Of a DNA stretch of 64,000 nt, positions 35,727 to 47,038 are shown piece by piece (the stretch's first letter is position 1; every line of letters begins with the position of its first letter). The stretch covers positions 620,001 to 684,000 of the forward strand of contig NC_049561.1 of assembly GCF_013368755.1 (NCBI RefSeq), given 5' to 3'. The position numbers and the translations under genes were made by a program. The notes under the pieces were generated by a model that saw only the letters and a list, made by a program, of their open reading frames with translations, did not search any database and had not been told where the DNA came from. The stretch comes from Talaromyces rugulosus. Its lineage: Eukaryota; Ascomycota; Eurotiomycetes; Eurotiales; Trichocomaceae.

Positions 35727-36119
35727 TTACCTGTTGTGCGAGCCCCAGCAGTTTGACAGTTGACTCGAAGTCTGGTTTCTCGAAATAGCAGACATCAAAC
35801 AAGGCTCTTGCGTAGCAAATGATGAGATAGAAACATTTTGAGTGGAGATAGTACCTCCCTCACAATATGACCTTAGCATACTACCAAGAACTGCGGTGGA
35901 TTGGTTTCTTCCCCCAAGTGCTTCGCTCAATTGACATCCGTTGCTTTCGAGAACGTCAAGAGCGCATGAGACACCCTGGTTTATTTGTTCTTGAGAGGCT
36001 CCGGCTGTTCTAGAGCAGGCTGTTTGAAGCGCGTTTTGCGTGTTGCCAGCTCTCAGACTGTGACATCCTGCGCTGACCACTGCAGGCAGTGCTAACAGGG
36101 CAATAGAAAAACTGACCAT
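35727..36119 (-). CDS. Small secreted cysteine-containing protein
   Basis: Starting at the ATG at 36119 the frame encodes 130 residues: signal peptide MVSFSIALLALPAVVSAG, then a mature part with seven cysteines spread over it (GCH, ACSR, SCAL, GCQL, YCEG, PCLM, NCWG) and several Asn glycosylation sequons. An upstream in-frame ATG (36176) would bury the signal peptide and is less likely. The reading frame ends at AACAG|GTAAAT, which is also a perfect splice donor, so a short extra 3' exon is possible. Looks like an effector-type or surface protein; no family recognised. Confidence 0.6.
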   Translation of the reverse strand: MVSFSIALLALPAVVSAGCHSLRAGNTQNALQTACSRTAGASQEQINQGVSCALDVLESNGCQLSEALGGRNQSTAVLGSMLRSYCEGGTISTQNVSISSFATQEPCLMSAISRNQTSSQLSNCWGSHNR

Positions 36120-36893
36120 TGTGACAAAGTATGAGTTTGGTAAATTATAGATCAAGTATTTCGGTTGTGATTTCAATTTTGAAGATGATATTGATGGTTT
36201 GAAAGAAGCACGGGATAAGGGCGGACTTATAACGGCCTTGTCTTAACTATATTTCAAGGGAAAGAATCATGTGATGTTTTATTTAAACTAGATATCATTT
36301 CATTTAGGCTATAGTAAATAGAAAAAAATCAAACCATTTAGCAACCAAATTTGCTAGTATTGATTGAAGTATTTACTTGGCAATTGATTTTTCGGGGATC
36401 TGCAAAACGTGATATTGGCATCATTCTTGGATATCAATGAAAGTACGAGATCAACTCCTCCCAGACAGATAAATTATTAAGGGCGGATCCTAAATCACTT
36501 AGTAAGATAGCATTAATATGGAATAGCTTTATTAAAAAGAATTAAGTACTATATTATTCTCCAATGGACTATCTCAAAATACCTGCTGCTCAAAAATGGC
36601 CTAAGCAACTGAATACCGAAAAGATACTCCGGAAGCGCCGATCAGACTTAAAACGGTACATCAACAGTCATGTAAAAATCAATAATAATCAATATGGACA
36701 GAAAGTAGAAACGGCCAAGTGATATTTCAGTTCCATGGTCGTAAATTGTGGATTTCCTAGATTGGAACTATATTTATTTACTTATTTAGAGGCCATATTT
36801 TGTTTTTTGTTTTTTGTCTCTGATGGTGCTTTAAATAAAACATAATACAAAAAATCAATATCAGCAAACTGACGGCGAGGAGGCACCAAAACC
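36120..36893. other. AT-rich intergenic region
   Basis: No gene found. AT-rich with several A and T runs. Separates divergent genes (secreted protein on minus, acyltransferase on plus). Confidence 0.5.
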
Positions 36894-38069
36894 ATGACGT
36901 TTGGTGTTGCATTGTTTTGGCTCGGGGCCAGCCACACAGCTGGATCAGTATCATTATGTCTTGCCCCCGGTTCGACTACTCGACAGTATCTAGGGTACTG
37001 TGCCGAAGCTATCATCATCTATTCTTTGTTAAACCAGACTTATTATACTCATGTTGAATGGATCAACAGCTACATGGGCTGGTACCAAGCGGGCCTTCTA
37101 TTCCATTTCAATTTCTTATTGAATATTGCAAAATATCAGCCATATTCCGAACAGAGTCGTTGGGATCGCGTCAAGCAGGCATTGTACCAAATGTGGAATC
37201 CCAGGGGAATCAACACAGATTGGCCACATCGCAACAAGTCGAGGGAAGGGAAGCAAACCCCTAGTCACAAAAAACTATTCGTCCTCCAGAGACTGCTTGG
37301 TGCAGTATTTTCGCTATTGATCCTGTATGCGTGGAATGAGGGGGCCAATGCGCCGAAATTCTTCGTGTTAGAAGATTTGAGTCCAGAGAAACAACACCTT
37401 CTTCCACGGCTACGAGAAGTCACCTGGAAAGAATTACAAGCTAGGATTGTCTTGACTGCCATATGTCAAGCTCATGACTACTCATTTGTTACCTGGCTGC
37501 ATTCGGTTTTTTCTGTGTTCGGAGTCATGGTTTTTGGACACGATCCAGAAACTTGGCCACCTCTTTTTGGGGACATAAAAGAAGCCTATACCGTCAAAAG
37601 AGCCTGGACGTGAGTAATGTGAATTGAACAAAGAGATATGTGTGAACTGCTGTTCTTGCAGCTGACGAGTGTATTACAATACAGGTGCTTTTGGCATGAC
37701 CTTTTTTATAACTCTATTCGGTCACATGCCTCAATGGTTGTTCACTCGTTTTTTCAAATACACAAAACTTCGAATCTTGGTCAACTTCTCCAGACGGCAA
37801 TAGCATTCCAAATCTCTGCATTGATACATATCCTTGCGGCCCCATACCCCTATCTTGCTACTCCCGTGTTTATTAAGTGGGCCGCTAAGTTTTCGGCTTT
37901 CCTTTTATTTGAGAAAATGGTATATTCTGCGGCAAAGAATATAATAACCCAATTTAATAAGCTAAATAGTGGTCTGACTAGGTGCACTGGATACCTCTGG
38001 GTCATCTTTGCGTTTACCTGGTTAATACCGGGAGAAATATATCAGATAATGTGGATGTATTGGATATAA
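36894..38069 (+). CDS. Wax-synthase-like membrane-bound O-acyltransferase
   Basis: Multi-pass ER-type enzyme of the fungal wax synthase domain group, in which several members acetylate terpenoids and other metabolites. Exons 36894-37609 and 37685-38069 (75-nt intron) give 366 residues. The splice rebuilds the family hallmark WPPLFGDIKEAYTVKRAWTC followed by FWHDLFYNSIRSHA, and a later AFQISALIHILA carries the expected membrane His. About seven or eight membrane segments. The first in-frame ATG after a stop is used, but an upstream exon is possible. No terpene cyclase, UbiA prenyltransferase or PKS lies in the window, so the substrate is unknown. Confidence 0.82.
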
Positions 38070-39057
38070 TTAGAAATAATGTACAGTGAACAAGGATCGA
38101 CCAAAAAATGATGCCTATATTACATGTAGCTACATGTATAGACAAAAAGAACAATCAAAACGAATGGCCCAGGGGATAGTCGGTTTAATACAGGCCCGAC
38201 CTATTTTTAGCCGATCTAACATTTAGAAAATATTTGGTTACATCGGCTCATATGTGGAAAGTATAAGCTTCAGGGCCAATAAACTTTGATCCAAATATTT
38301 TACCACAGTAATAATATAACACTGCGTGTGAAATATAAGCAATATAAAAAACAGTTTAACCTGGTAATTATCAAGAGCAAACATGCCGAGAATGACTGCC
38401 GAAGCGATCATTAATATATCCAGGATCATCAGACTCCCAAATTCTGGTCTAGAATCAAGTTTCTATATGATTTCCCCGTGGGGTAATTCGTTAGAGCCCA
38501 AAAATTGTCCACTACTCTTAATAATACATGAACTTAAGGTATTCGAGATTACCTCGTGACTTGTTGCATACTGAAGCGACAAATAGGGAAAGCATATGTT
38601 CTTTTCAATTTCCCGCCTTTCAAATGTTATATGCGGGGAAGCATGCAGATCAATACCGATCATGGCCCGCCCCGATATTGTTTCTTATGACATTAGGCGG
38701 TAAACAGGGCCATGCTCGCCAATAATAATAAAAACAATAATGAAGTAATGTAGGTCCCTGCCTCTGCCTGTTCTTGGTTTGTTGCTTCTGTACCTGTACC
38801 GGTTGTCAACCAGGGGCGAAATTTAATAATGGTCTGCCAAGATCATGATGACAACTTCTTTGGCTACGTTACCTCCGCATTTTCGGGAGATATACAACCG
38901 AGTGCTAAACTGAAGCTATTATGTGAACTAGTGAACGCAACATGCAGTTCTCGTATTTAGCTAGAGTACATAAATAGCCTATATTTCCTCTGAGCTGATC
39001 GGCATTTCTATTCCTAACTACAGTGATATAGTTTTTTTTTTCGGCCGTGAACACAGA
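38070..39057. other. AT-rich intergenic region
   Basis: Nothing recognisable; a few short hydrophobic frames without conserved motifs. The last 60 bases form the leader of the GH3 gene, with a T9 run. Confidence 0.5.
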
Positions 39058-41719
39058 ATGTGGGTGACCGGAAGCAAGTCAGCCTTGTTGCTGGGGCTTG
39101 CTTGTAGCAGCGCTGTAGCTCAAGACGTCATCACCACTGATTCCTATTTCTATGGAGATTCCCCCCCAGTTTATCCCTCCCGTACGTTGTCACATTCGGG
39201 TTTCAGATCATTCTGTTAAAATTCCAATCACTAATATATTGTACAGCTAGTGGAAATGGGGCCGGGGACTGGTCTTCAGCATACCAAAAAGCGGAAGATT
39301 TTGTATCGCAATTAACACAAGAAGAAAAAGTCAGTCTCACGACTGGAGTGACCGCGAACAATGGGTGTTCCGGACATATCCAGGCAATTTCACGCCTTGA
39401 CTTCCCAGGCATGTGTCTTGCCGATGCTGGAAATGGAGTGGTAAATGATTTTCTCTTTATGGCTGAGTCTATCTGGCTAATCGCATCAAACTATAGAGAG
39501 GCACGGACTACGTAAATAGTTGGGCTAGTGGTGTTCATGTGGGTGCAAGGTAGGCCTTTCGCGTTCCAATCTTTTATGGTGCCCAATATCCAGTATCTTA
39601 CATTACATAGCTGGAACCGGGACCTCGCTCTCCAACGAGGAAAGTACCTAGGCACTGAGTTTCGTGCCAAAGGAGTCAATGCTATGTTAGGACCTGTTGT
39701 CGGCCCCACCGGTCGTGTAGCTACCAGTGGTCGTAATTGGGAAGGATTCTCCTCTGACCCATATTTAACTGGTGCCTTGGCTTTCCAGACCGTCCAAGGC
39801 GTTCAATCAGAGGGTGTCGTGGCTTGCACGAAGGTAAGCTTATATACATACCTTTCCTACCAGTAGTATGGCTGATATATTATTTTTACATATAGCACTA
39901 CATCGGAAACGAACAGGAAACAAATCGTAACCCCAAAGCCAATGATCAGGGACAAACCGTGGAATCTGTTTCATCTAATATTGACGACAAGACGCTTCAC
40001 GAGCAGTATTTGTGGCCTTTTCAGGATGCAGTACTTGCCGGGTCTGCATCTATCATGTGCGCTTACAATCGAGTCAATAACTCCTACAGCTGCCAGAATA
40101 GCAAATTGCTCAACGGCCTACTAAAAACCGAACTTGGATTCCAGGGTAAAGTACACCTTCGCCTGAAACGCCGTATCTAAAGTGTCTAATACGGATAATA
40201 GGTTATGTAGTGACCGACTGGGGTGCCCAGCATGGTGGAATCGCTGCTGCAAACGCTGGGTTGGATGTTGTCATGCCTGATTCGAGCTTATGGGGCTCTA
40301 ATCTCACTGATGCGATCGCAAATGGGACCATGGAAGCATCACGACTTGATGACATGATTACGAGGTAAGTGGGACTTGTTATTGGATATTTTTGTGCCGT
40401 TTTGGAATACTAACCTGTTAATTAGACTCATGGCATCTTGGTATTACCTTGATCAAGCTTCTACAATTCCATCACCGGGAGTTGGTATGCCTGTCGATAG
40501 CAGAGCGCCACATCAAACAGTTGTTGCCAGAAATTCCTCCGAAAATCTAATTCTTTTGCAAGCGGCAATTGAAGGACATGTTCTGGTAAAGAATGAGAAC
40601 AATACACTTCCCCTGAAGGCTCCCAAATTGCTATCCATTTTCGGATACGATGCGAACGGTGATGGCCAATCATCTGAGCAGCTCATATTCGATGCATCTA
40701 CAGTTGCATATCTCAACGAAACGTTGTATGTAGGCGGTGGATCTGGCGCTAATTCCCCAGCCTATCTCGACACTCCCTTTGCTGCCATGCAGCGACAAGC
40801 TTACAAAGATGGAACTTCGCTTCTATGGGATTTCTCCTCACAGAATCCTACAATAAACGCCAACAGTGATGCATGCCTAGTCTTTGTCAATGCTTATGCC
40901 AGTGAAGGCTGGGATCGCCCAGGCCTTTCGGACGACTACAGTGACACGTTAATCACTAATGTCGCCAATACCTGCAAGAACACAATTGTCGTCATACACA
41001 ATGCGGGTATTCGTTTAGTGGGCAACTGGATTGACAATGATAATATCAAAGCTGTCATATTTGCCCACCTACCTGGCCAGGATGTAGGCGGCCCTCTGGT
41101 TGACATTCTTTATGGCAAGGTAAACCCGTCTGGAAAACTACCATATACCGTGGCAAAGAACGAGAGCGACTACGGTTCTCTTCTCTCGCCATCTCAGCCC
41201 GAAGGACAATTTGCGATCTTCCCACAATCGGACTTCACCGAGGGTGTCTATGTTGATTACAAGTACTTTGATAACAACACCATAACCCCGCAGTATCCTT
41301 TCGGGTATGGCCTATCGTACACCACTTTCAACTATTCTGATCTGAGTGTGTCAACATCAAATGAAAGTTACTCCGCATATCCAGCAAATGCTACCATCGT
41401 TCCAGGAGGAAACCCACACTTATTCGATAATTTGGCTACGGTTTCTGTCACTGTACAAAACACTGGAAGTGTGTATGGCCAAGAAGTTGCTCAGCTTTAC
41501 CTCGGAATTCCAAATGGGCCAGTTCGTCAGCTACGTGGGTTTGAAAAGGTATCCATTGACCCAAGTCAGACAAAAACTGCTCAGTTCAACTTGACGAGAC
41601 GCGATCTGAGTGTATGGGACACGACGGCGCAGCAGTGGCTCTTGCAAGAAGGCACTTATAATGTGTATGTTGGAAGCTCGAGCCGAGATCTTCCACTGAC
41701 TTCTACATTGAGCTTCTAA
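39058..41719 (+). CDS. Secreted beta-glucosidase, GH3
   Basis: Releases glucose from beta-glucosides outside the cell. Seven exons: 39058-39181, 39247-39440, 39497-39549, 39611-39833, 39896-40145, 40202-40364 and 40426-41719, total 766 residues, all phases consistent. Signal peptide [23 protein letters not shown]3 motifs: [55 protein letters not shown] and the nucleophile segment [13 protein letters not shown] (Asp). The C-terminal half has [11 protein letters not shown] and a fibronectin-III-like domain (QLRGFEKV). About a hundred residues shorter than the longest fungal GH3 enzymes, as in the shorter Bgl group. It is next to a tannase, which fits breakdown of glycosylated plant phenolics. 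Confidence 0.94.
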
Positions 41720-43492
41720 GACCTGCTCATGCTATATGCTCAGCACAGTGTTGCTTCACTTATTGTTTGTAAATGTTAAACTGTAACTTAGGTGTGAGGT
41801 CTCTTGGATAACCAAGATGAACTGAAACGAATCTGATATTCCAAATTAAAATTATTAATTCTCTCTTTTATGCTTTTGGTATGAATCAATAATGGCCATG
41901 TGCAGTACACACACAGAGAGAGAGGGAACCGGCTGGGAAATGATATCTTTTCCGCCGCGGCCTCGTCTCTTATCCATCCAATTATTATGGCATAGACTCT
42001 TCGCTCGAAGACTTCTTTCGCCTTCCTTCGAGCATCTTCACTCCTCTAATATTTCTTATGCCTAAGCCCCATGCAAATACAAATGATGGTATCGCAAGAG
42101 CAATTCTAAGATACATAACCTTATTGATCGCATAGGATAAGATAGCAAAAACAATTGCCCGAGAATGACTGGGAGGGTATGCACCCAATCCATCATTAAT
42201 AATACATAGTACAATATTGTTACAGTAAGGCGTGTAGATTTCTTTTGTAACAATATCGCTGGCGTCCCAAACAAAGTTTTTATGAAAAGCCAAAAGATCA
42301 ATGCAACTTTAAGGTCCGAATAAAATCCATGTAGAGTTTAGTTACAATTTATCGACTGCCATAACATTGTTTTGGTTTACATGCTTAGTGTTTTTCTGAA
42401 CTTAAATAGCTGTTCGGCGTTCAACGTCAGTTTTTCATTCTTATGACTTGTTTGAAACCAAAATACCCTGTAGATACTCTCCAAGAATCCATTTAAGGAA
42501 GGCCTTTTCGGAGAGTCCTTGTTTTCAATGCAAATAAAACTAATAATGGAAGTTTACCTGGGGATAATACCTTTTCCGCCGCCTGTGTTCACACGTGTAC
42601 AATTTCTTGGCACCCCCTTTCAAGGCGCGAACCAAATCGCCAGGGGGATGGTCTCCACCAAATAATGAAGAATATTTATCCCTGCGCCTCAAATTAGAAT
42701 AAGGTCCTGATGACTCTGATCACTAAGGTGGACCCCTGGCGTCTTTTGTTTTTGAGGCCTGGGTGATGCCGAAGACAGATGAAACTTTCGCTGTGTTTCA
42801 ATTAGGACTATTCGTGTTATTGGGTATACTCTAAGTATGATTATCAATCTCTGCGCTTCAAATTCCTTATTGATGGCTAACAAAAAGTCTTGGTTGTTCG
42901 GCGTATTAGGGTTATTTAGGATTAAACCTGTGCGTCAACTGATCGACAGAAAAATGCTAAGAACTACGTAACACTACTCAGTAGAATGGCAAATTATTAA
43001 AGTACTGAGCTTATAAAAAAAGCGGAGAATTCATGAACACGCAATCATAGGCACGATTTAATTTAATTCTGCAATTATCGTTTTATGGGCCTCGGTGATC
43101 AGTTACCAGGCGCTGGGTGGCCAATGAAAACAGCTTGTTGATTTCCATTTTTAGTTATCTCCTCCGTTGGCACTGCAGCTCTTCCTGGTTCAACTACCCA
43201 GTCCCTTTTTCAGTTTGTAGCTATCCAAACGGTTACGTACTACTGATATTAAAACTTTGATGGCCGCGCAAAGATGTGAAAATGTGGAGATTTTAGTCCC
43301 GTTGTCCTGTTTCAAGAAAAGGACGTCAACGTCAGCTACATATGTACCACTCGGGGATTATCGACATGATAGTCTAAACTCAGTGGTCGACTGGTGATGG
43401 TATTTATATAAATAAATCGGCCTTTCTTTCAAATTTTGTTTCGAACTCAATCAGATCAATACACTCGTTAACGCTCATTTTACTGAAGAAAA
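41720..43492. other. Intergenic region before tannase
   Basis: 1.77 kb, AT-rich. A 102-codon minus-strand frame (42293-41985) with a hydrophobic end lacks an ATG start and any recognised motif. A GAGAGAGAG tract lies near 41914. A TATATAAATA box at 43406-43415 sits about 80 bp upstream of the tannase start. Confidence 0.5.
43406..43415 (+). promoter_or_regulatory. TATA box of the tannase gene
   Basis: TATATAAATA, 78 bp before the start codon at 43493; its position and sequence are typical of a highly inducible fungal promoter. Confidence 0.4.
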
Positions 43493-45247
43493 ATGCATAC
43501 TTATAAAATTGCAACTGTGGCTGCATTGGGTGCTGCCGCAGTCACCACGGCATCTTCTCTTGCTGATTTATGCACAGTATCCAATGTTCAATCTGCTCTG
43601 CCCTCAAATGGCACCCTGCTCGGTATCAACCTGCTCCCATCTACCGTTACGGCGAGTGCCCTCTATAATCAAAGCTCCGGCACGGGCAGCTCCGGAACAT
43701 ATAACTATTGCAATGTAACAGTTTCTTACACTCACACTGGCAAGGGTGATGCAGTTGTTCTCAAATATGCTTTCCCTAGCCCATCAGACTTTGAGAACCG
43801 TTTTTACGTCGCTGGTGGGGGAGGGTTCTCACTCTCCACAGATGCTACTGGCGGTCTTGAATACGGCGCTGCAGGAGGTGCCACAGATGCAGGCTATGAT
43901 GCCTTTGAGACTAGCTACGACGACGTGGTTCTCTACGGAAACGGCTCTTTGAACTGGGACGCCACCTACATGTTTTCATATCAAGCACTGGGTGAGATGA
44001 CCAAGGTTGGCAAGGAGATTTCAAAAGGGTTCTACGGCCTTTCGAGTGATGAAAAAATCTATACATATTTTGAAGGTTGCTCTGATGGTGGTCGTGAAGG
44101 GATGAGCCAGGTGCAGCGCTGGGGTGAGGAATACGATGGTGTGATTGCAGGTGCCCCGGCGTTTCGTTTTGCGCAGCAGCAAGTGACCCATGTCTTCCCT
44201 GCTACTGTTGAGAAAACTCAAGGATATTATCCTCCGCCGTGCGAGTTGCAAAAGATTGTAAATGCGACAATTGCTGCGTGTGATCCGTTGGATGGAAGAA
44301 CAGACGGAGTTGTCTCTCGTAGCGATCTATGCAAGCTCAACTTCAATCTGAGCTCAATTATCGGAGAGCACTACTACTGTGCAGCCGAGACTAGCTCGTC
44401 TCTCGGTTTTGGCTTCAGCAAACGTCAAGCAGCAGGAAGCACAACTAGCTACCAACCCGCCCAGAACGGAACCGTCACTGCCCAGGGGGTTGCTATCGCC
44501 CAAGCCGTCTATGATGGCCTTCACAACTCTGCTGGGGAGCGCGCATATCTATCCTGGCAGATTGCAGCTTCATTGGATGATGCAGACACAGAGTATAACA
44601 ATGATACCGAATCCTGGGGGCTCGAAATCCCTTCTACCGGAGGAGAATACGTTACAAAATTTGTGGAGTTGCTCGATCTCGATAATTTATCTAACCTTGA
44701 CAATGTCACATATGACACGCTAGTTGACTGGATGAACACCGCAATAGTCAGGTATCTGGACAGTCTCCAAACCACATTGCCCGACCTGACTCCGTTCCAA
44801 TCAACCGGTGGGAAACTATTACACTATCACGGAGAATCTGATCCGAGTATCCCCACGGCATCATCGGTGCACTACTGGCAATCGGTGCGATCGATCATGT
44901 ACAACGACCTTACGGATGAAGAAAGCCTAGCTGCGCTCGAGGATTGGTATCAGTTCTATCTCATTCCCGGCGCAGCCCACTGTGGAACAAACACTCTTCA
45001 GCCTGGACCGTACCCGGAAAACAATATGAACATAATGATCGACTGGGTTGAGAACGGAGTAAAGCCAACTCGTCTAAATACGACAGTTTCGTCCGGCCAG
45101 TATGAGGGGGAGACGCAGATGCTGTGCCAATGGCCGACTCGTCCACTTTGGCATGGGAACAGCTCGAATTTCGAATGTGTGAATGATCAGAAGTCTTACG
45201 ACAGCTGGATGTATACTTTCCCAGCTTTCAAGCTCCCTGTTTACTAA
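43493..45247 (+). CDS. Secreted tannase (tannin acyl hydrolase), tannase/feruloyl esterase family
   Basis: Hydrolyses galloyl esters of tannic acid and related phenolic esters. Intronless, 584 residues, close to the length of the Aspergillus oryzae enzyme. Signal peptide MHTYKIATVAALGAAAVTTA. Catalytic elements: Ser in EGCSDGGREGMSQ, Asp in YHGESDPSIP and His in PGAAHCG; the Cys next to Ser and the Cys next to His form the family CS-D-HC disulfide pairing. A Kex2-type FSKRQAAG site near residue 305 lies where known tannases are cut into two disulfide-linked subunits. Many N-glycosylation sequons. Feruloyl esterases share the fold, but the Kex2 site and the length favour tannase. Confidence 0.9.
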   Translation: MHTYKIATVAALGAAAVTTASSLADLCTVSNVQSALPSNGTLLGINLLPSTVTASALYNQSSGTGSSGTYNYCNVTVSYTHTGKGDAVVLKYAFPSPSDFENRFYVAGGGGFSLSTDATGGLEYGAAGGATDAGYDAFETSYDDVVLYGNGSLNWDATYMFSYQALGEMTKVGKEISKGFYGLSSDEKIYTYFEGCSDGGREGMSQVQRWGEEYDGVIAGAPAFRFAQQQVTHVFPATVEKTQGYYPPPCELQKIVNATIAACDPLDGRTDGVVSRSDLCKLNFNLSSIIGEHYYCAAETSSSLGFGFSKRQAAGSTTSYQPAQNGTVTAQGVAIAQAVYDGLHNSAGERAYLSWQIAASLDDADTEYNNDTESWGLEIPSTGGEYVTKFVELLDLDNLSNLDNVTYDTLVDWMNTAIVRYLDSLQTTLPDLTPFQSTGGKLLHYHGESDPSIPTASSVHYWQSVRSIMYNDLTDEESLAALEDWYQFYLIPGAAHCGTNTLQPGPYPENNMNIMIDWVENGVKPTRLNTTVSSGQYEGETQMLCQWPTRPLWHGNSSNFECVNDQKSYDSWMYTFPAFKLPVY

Positions 45248-45409
45248 GTTGAATCTTCGGTTTTCTTGTTTGTGCTTTCATTATATTTCTTCTTAACTTG
45301 AAACATGAGAAATCCTTTAGACACTTTTTCACGCGTACATTCTTGGAAATCCAAATAAATTGCTTACATATGTACATGTAGTGCTGAAATTAGAAATATA
45401 GAAAAATCA

Positions 45410-46501
45410 CTATGGAATTAAAACAAGTCTCTTCGTCTGTGTTTTCTCTGAATCCCATGCAGCTTTCACATCAGCCAAGGGAGCTGTTACAACATCAGAA
45501 AACTTGTCCATCTTCGTAAGTGCCGTCACGAGCCCATTTATCTCACGGTTTAGGTCTTGTCGGCTCCAACTACCGAACCCAGAAGCCATAATCTGGATGG
45601 GTCTAGTGTTGATCAGCCGAATCGGAAGGTCTACTTTCTCGTAGCCTGAAAGACCACCGACGTAGACATACTGCAAATTTTCACCCTCTGGAATTTGAGC
45701 GGATTTCATCACGCCGATAGACGCTGGTCCTCCCACATAGTCAATCACAATGTGGACGGGCCCGAGGCTAGAAGGGAGAGAGAACGCCTCAGGGGTCTCG
45801 TCTTTGCTCATAACAATACGCTCATCGAGGCCCTGAACTGTTGCAAGTGTCTGCTCACTTCGCGATATTCCGATGACACGTGCGGCACCGAGTGAGCGAG
45901 CAATAAACGCCGCAGCGCGACCGCTCGCACTTGTCGCACCGACGATGACCACAGTACGGCCTTCGCATCCCCCGATAGCACGGCATTTCAACGCCATCCA
46001 GCTACTCGCAGCAGGATTAGCCACGGCAGCGATGGTCACCGGGTTGACACCATTATCGAGTTTGACGAGGTTTTTCCGTTCGACATTAGCTCGCTCGGCA
46101 AAGAGAGATGTATCGAGACTGTTGACAAAGTATAGATCTCCCGTGGCCTCGTCGAGACCAACGCCGTCAGTGCTAGGGTCAAAAGGAAGCGGCTCATTTA
46201 AAGCACTGGGGTGTTTTCCTGCTGCTCGACCTCGAACAACTCGCGAAACTCCCACAGCAACCACTTTGATTTGTAGTTGGGTCGGGGTTGGGGTTGGAAG
46301 ATCTGGGACTGAGATGTATTCTGGCGGCGAACCCCACGAAGTAACGCAAGCTGCTTTCATGTTGAGTGTAGTTGAAGTGTGAAACCTGGCTATTCTTTGG
46401 TTCCTAATTTGAGAGGCTGGGGATTTTGACGATTTTTCGAAGATATCTCTAGGGCTTGGTTTGGAAAGAAAGTTTCTCAAGTAGCGAAGACGAAGCGCCA
46501 T
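45410..46501 (-). CDS. Zinc-independent quinone oxidoreductase-like MDR protein
   Basis: NADPH-dependent medium-chain reductase. Single exon, 363 residues. The first 47 residues are Arg/Ser-rich without acids at the start (MALRLRYLRNFLSKPSPRD) and look like a mitochondrial targeting sequence. A downstream Met (MKAACVTSWGSPPEY) would give a cytosolic form. The catalytic-domain region lacks zinc ligands. The nucleotide-binding segment reads GRTVVIVGATSASGRAAAFIA, a diverged AxGxxG-type loop with Ser-rich substitutions. Likely substrates are quinones or enones; it lies among phenolic-degradation genes, which suggests quinone detoxification (inference). Confidence 0.85.
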   Translation of the reverse strand: MALRLRYLRNFLSKPSPRDIFEKSSKSPASQIRNQRIARFHTSTTLNMKAACVTSWGSPPEYISVPDLPTPTPTQLQIKVVAVGVSRVVRGRAAGKHPSALNEPLPFDPSTDGVGLDEATGDLYFVNSLDTSLFAERANVERKNLVKLDNGVNPVTIAAVANPAASSWMALKCRAIGGCEGRTVVIVGATSASGRAAAFIARSLGAARVIGISRSEQTLATVQGLDERIVMSKDETPEAFSLPSSLGPVHIVIDYVGGPASIGVMKSAQIPEGENLQYVYVGGLSGYEKVDLPIRLINTRPIQIMASGFGSWSRQDLNREINGLVTALTKMDKFSDVVTAPLADVKAAWDSEKTQTKRLVLIP

Positions 46502-47038
46502 GGTGAAGTACGACTCTGATGTGATTGCGATGATGTCTTTATATAAGATATTAAAATACTTCTGCCTATGAACACACTTCTTTTTATATCAATGCTACTT
46601 GATAACTCGGGGGTCTTCGGTCCCCCACTGTCCGACGCCTCGGACAAGCCGTAATTTATTGTCCGAGGTGTGGTAATATTACTTGTCAATACCAGTTAAC
46701 CACCAAGATGCCACGATTTATGCCTAAAATAATTCAAACTTTCTTTGCTCCTTTAATATAAAATCCGTCTTTTTCTGTTTTAAAATGAGACGAGGAAAGG
46801 AAGCGCGACCCCTTAATAATTTATAACCAGTGAGCTACCTGAAAATCAACCAATGTGGCTTTTTAGAACAAAAAGTAATAACACGGTTCGAATTTCAAGA
46901 GCGAGAATTCAACAACAGGACAAAAAGCATGCAATATCAGGCAAGAAAGTGTACAGGCAACGGGTTTCAGTAGAGATATAATATAATATCATCAATTGGT
47001 GCTTTGATGAATATGTGACCTTCACAAACAATGAAGAA
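46502..47038. other. Region between MDR start and the peroxidase 3' end
   Basis: Contains a TATATAAA-like element about 45 bp upstream of the MDR start (46538-46545), the operator-like repeat at 46630-46668, and otherwise AT-rich sequence with no gene. Confidence 0.5.
46630..46668. promoter_or_regulatory. Inverted and direct CCGA half-sites upstream of the MDR gene
   Basis: CCTCGGACAA (46638-46647) and TTGTCCGAGG (46659-46668) form a perfect 10-bp inverted repeat with an 11-bp spacer. A third TGTCCGA half-site lies at 46630-46636. TCGG/CCGA inverted repeats with fixed spacing are typical Zn2Cys6 operators. It is about 130-165 bp upstream of the MDR start. Confidence 0.5.

Noticed and set aside
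41985..42293. 102-codon minus-strand frame with a hydrophobic C-terminal half
   Set aside because: It begins with a non-ATG codon, has no splice-linked upstream exon that I could find and no recognised motif; at most a gene relic.
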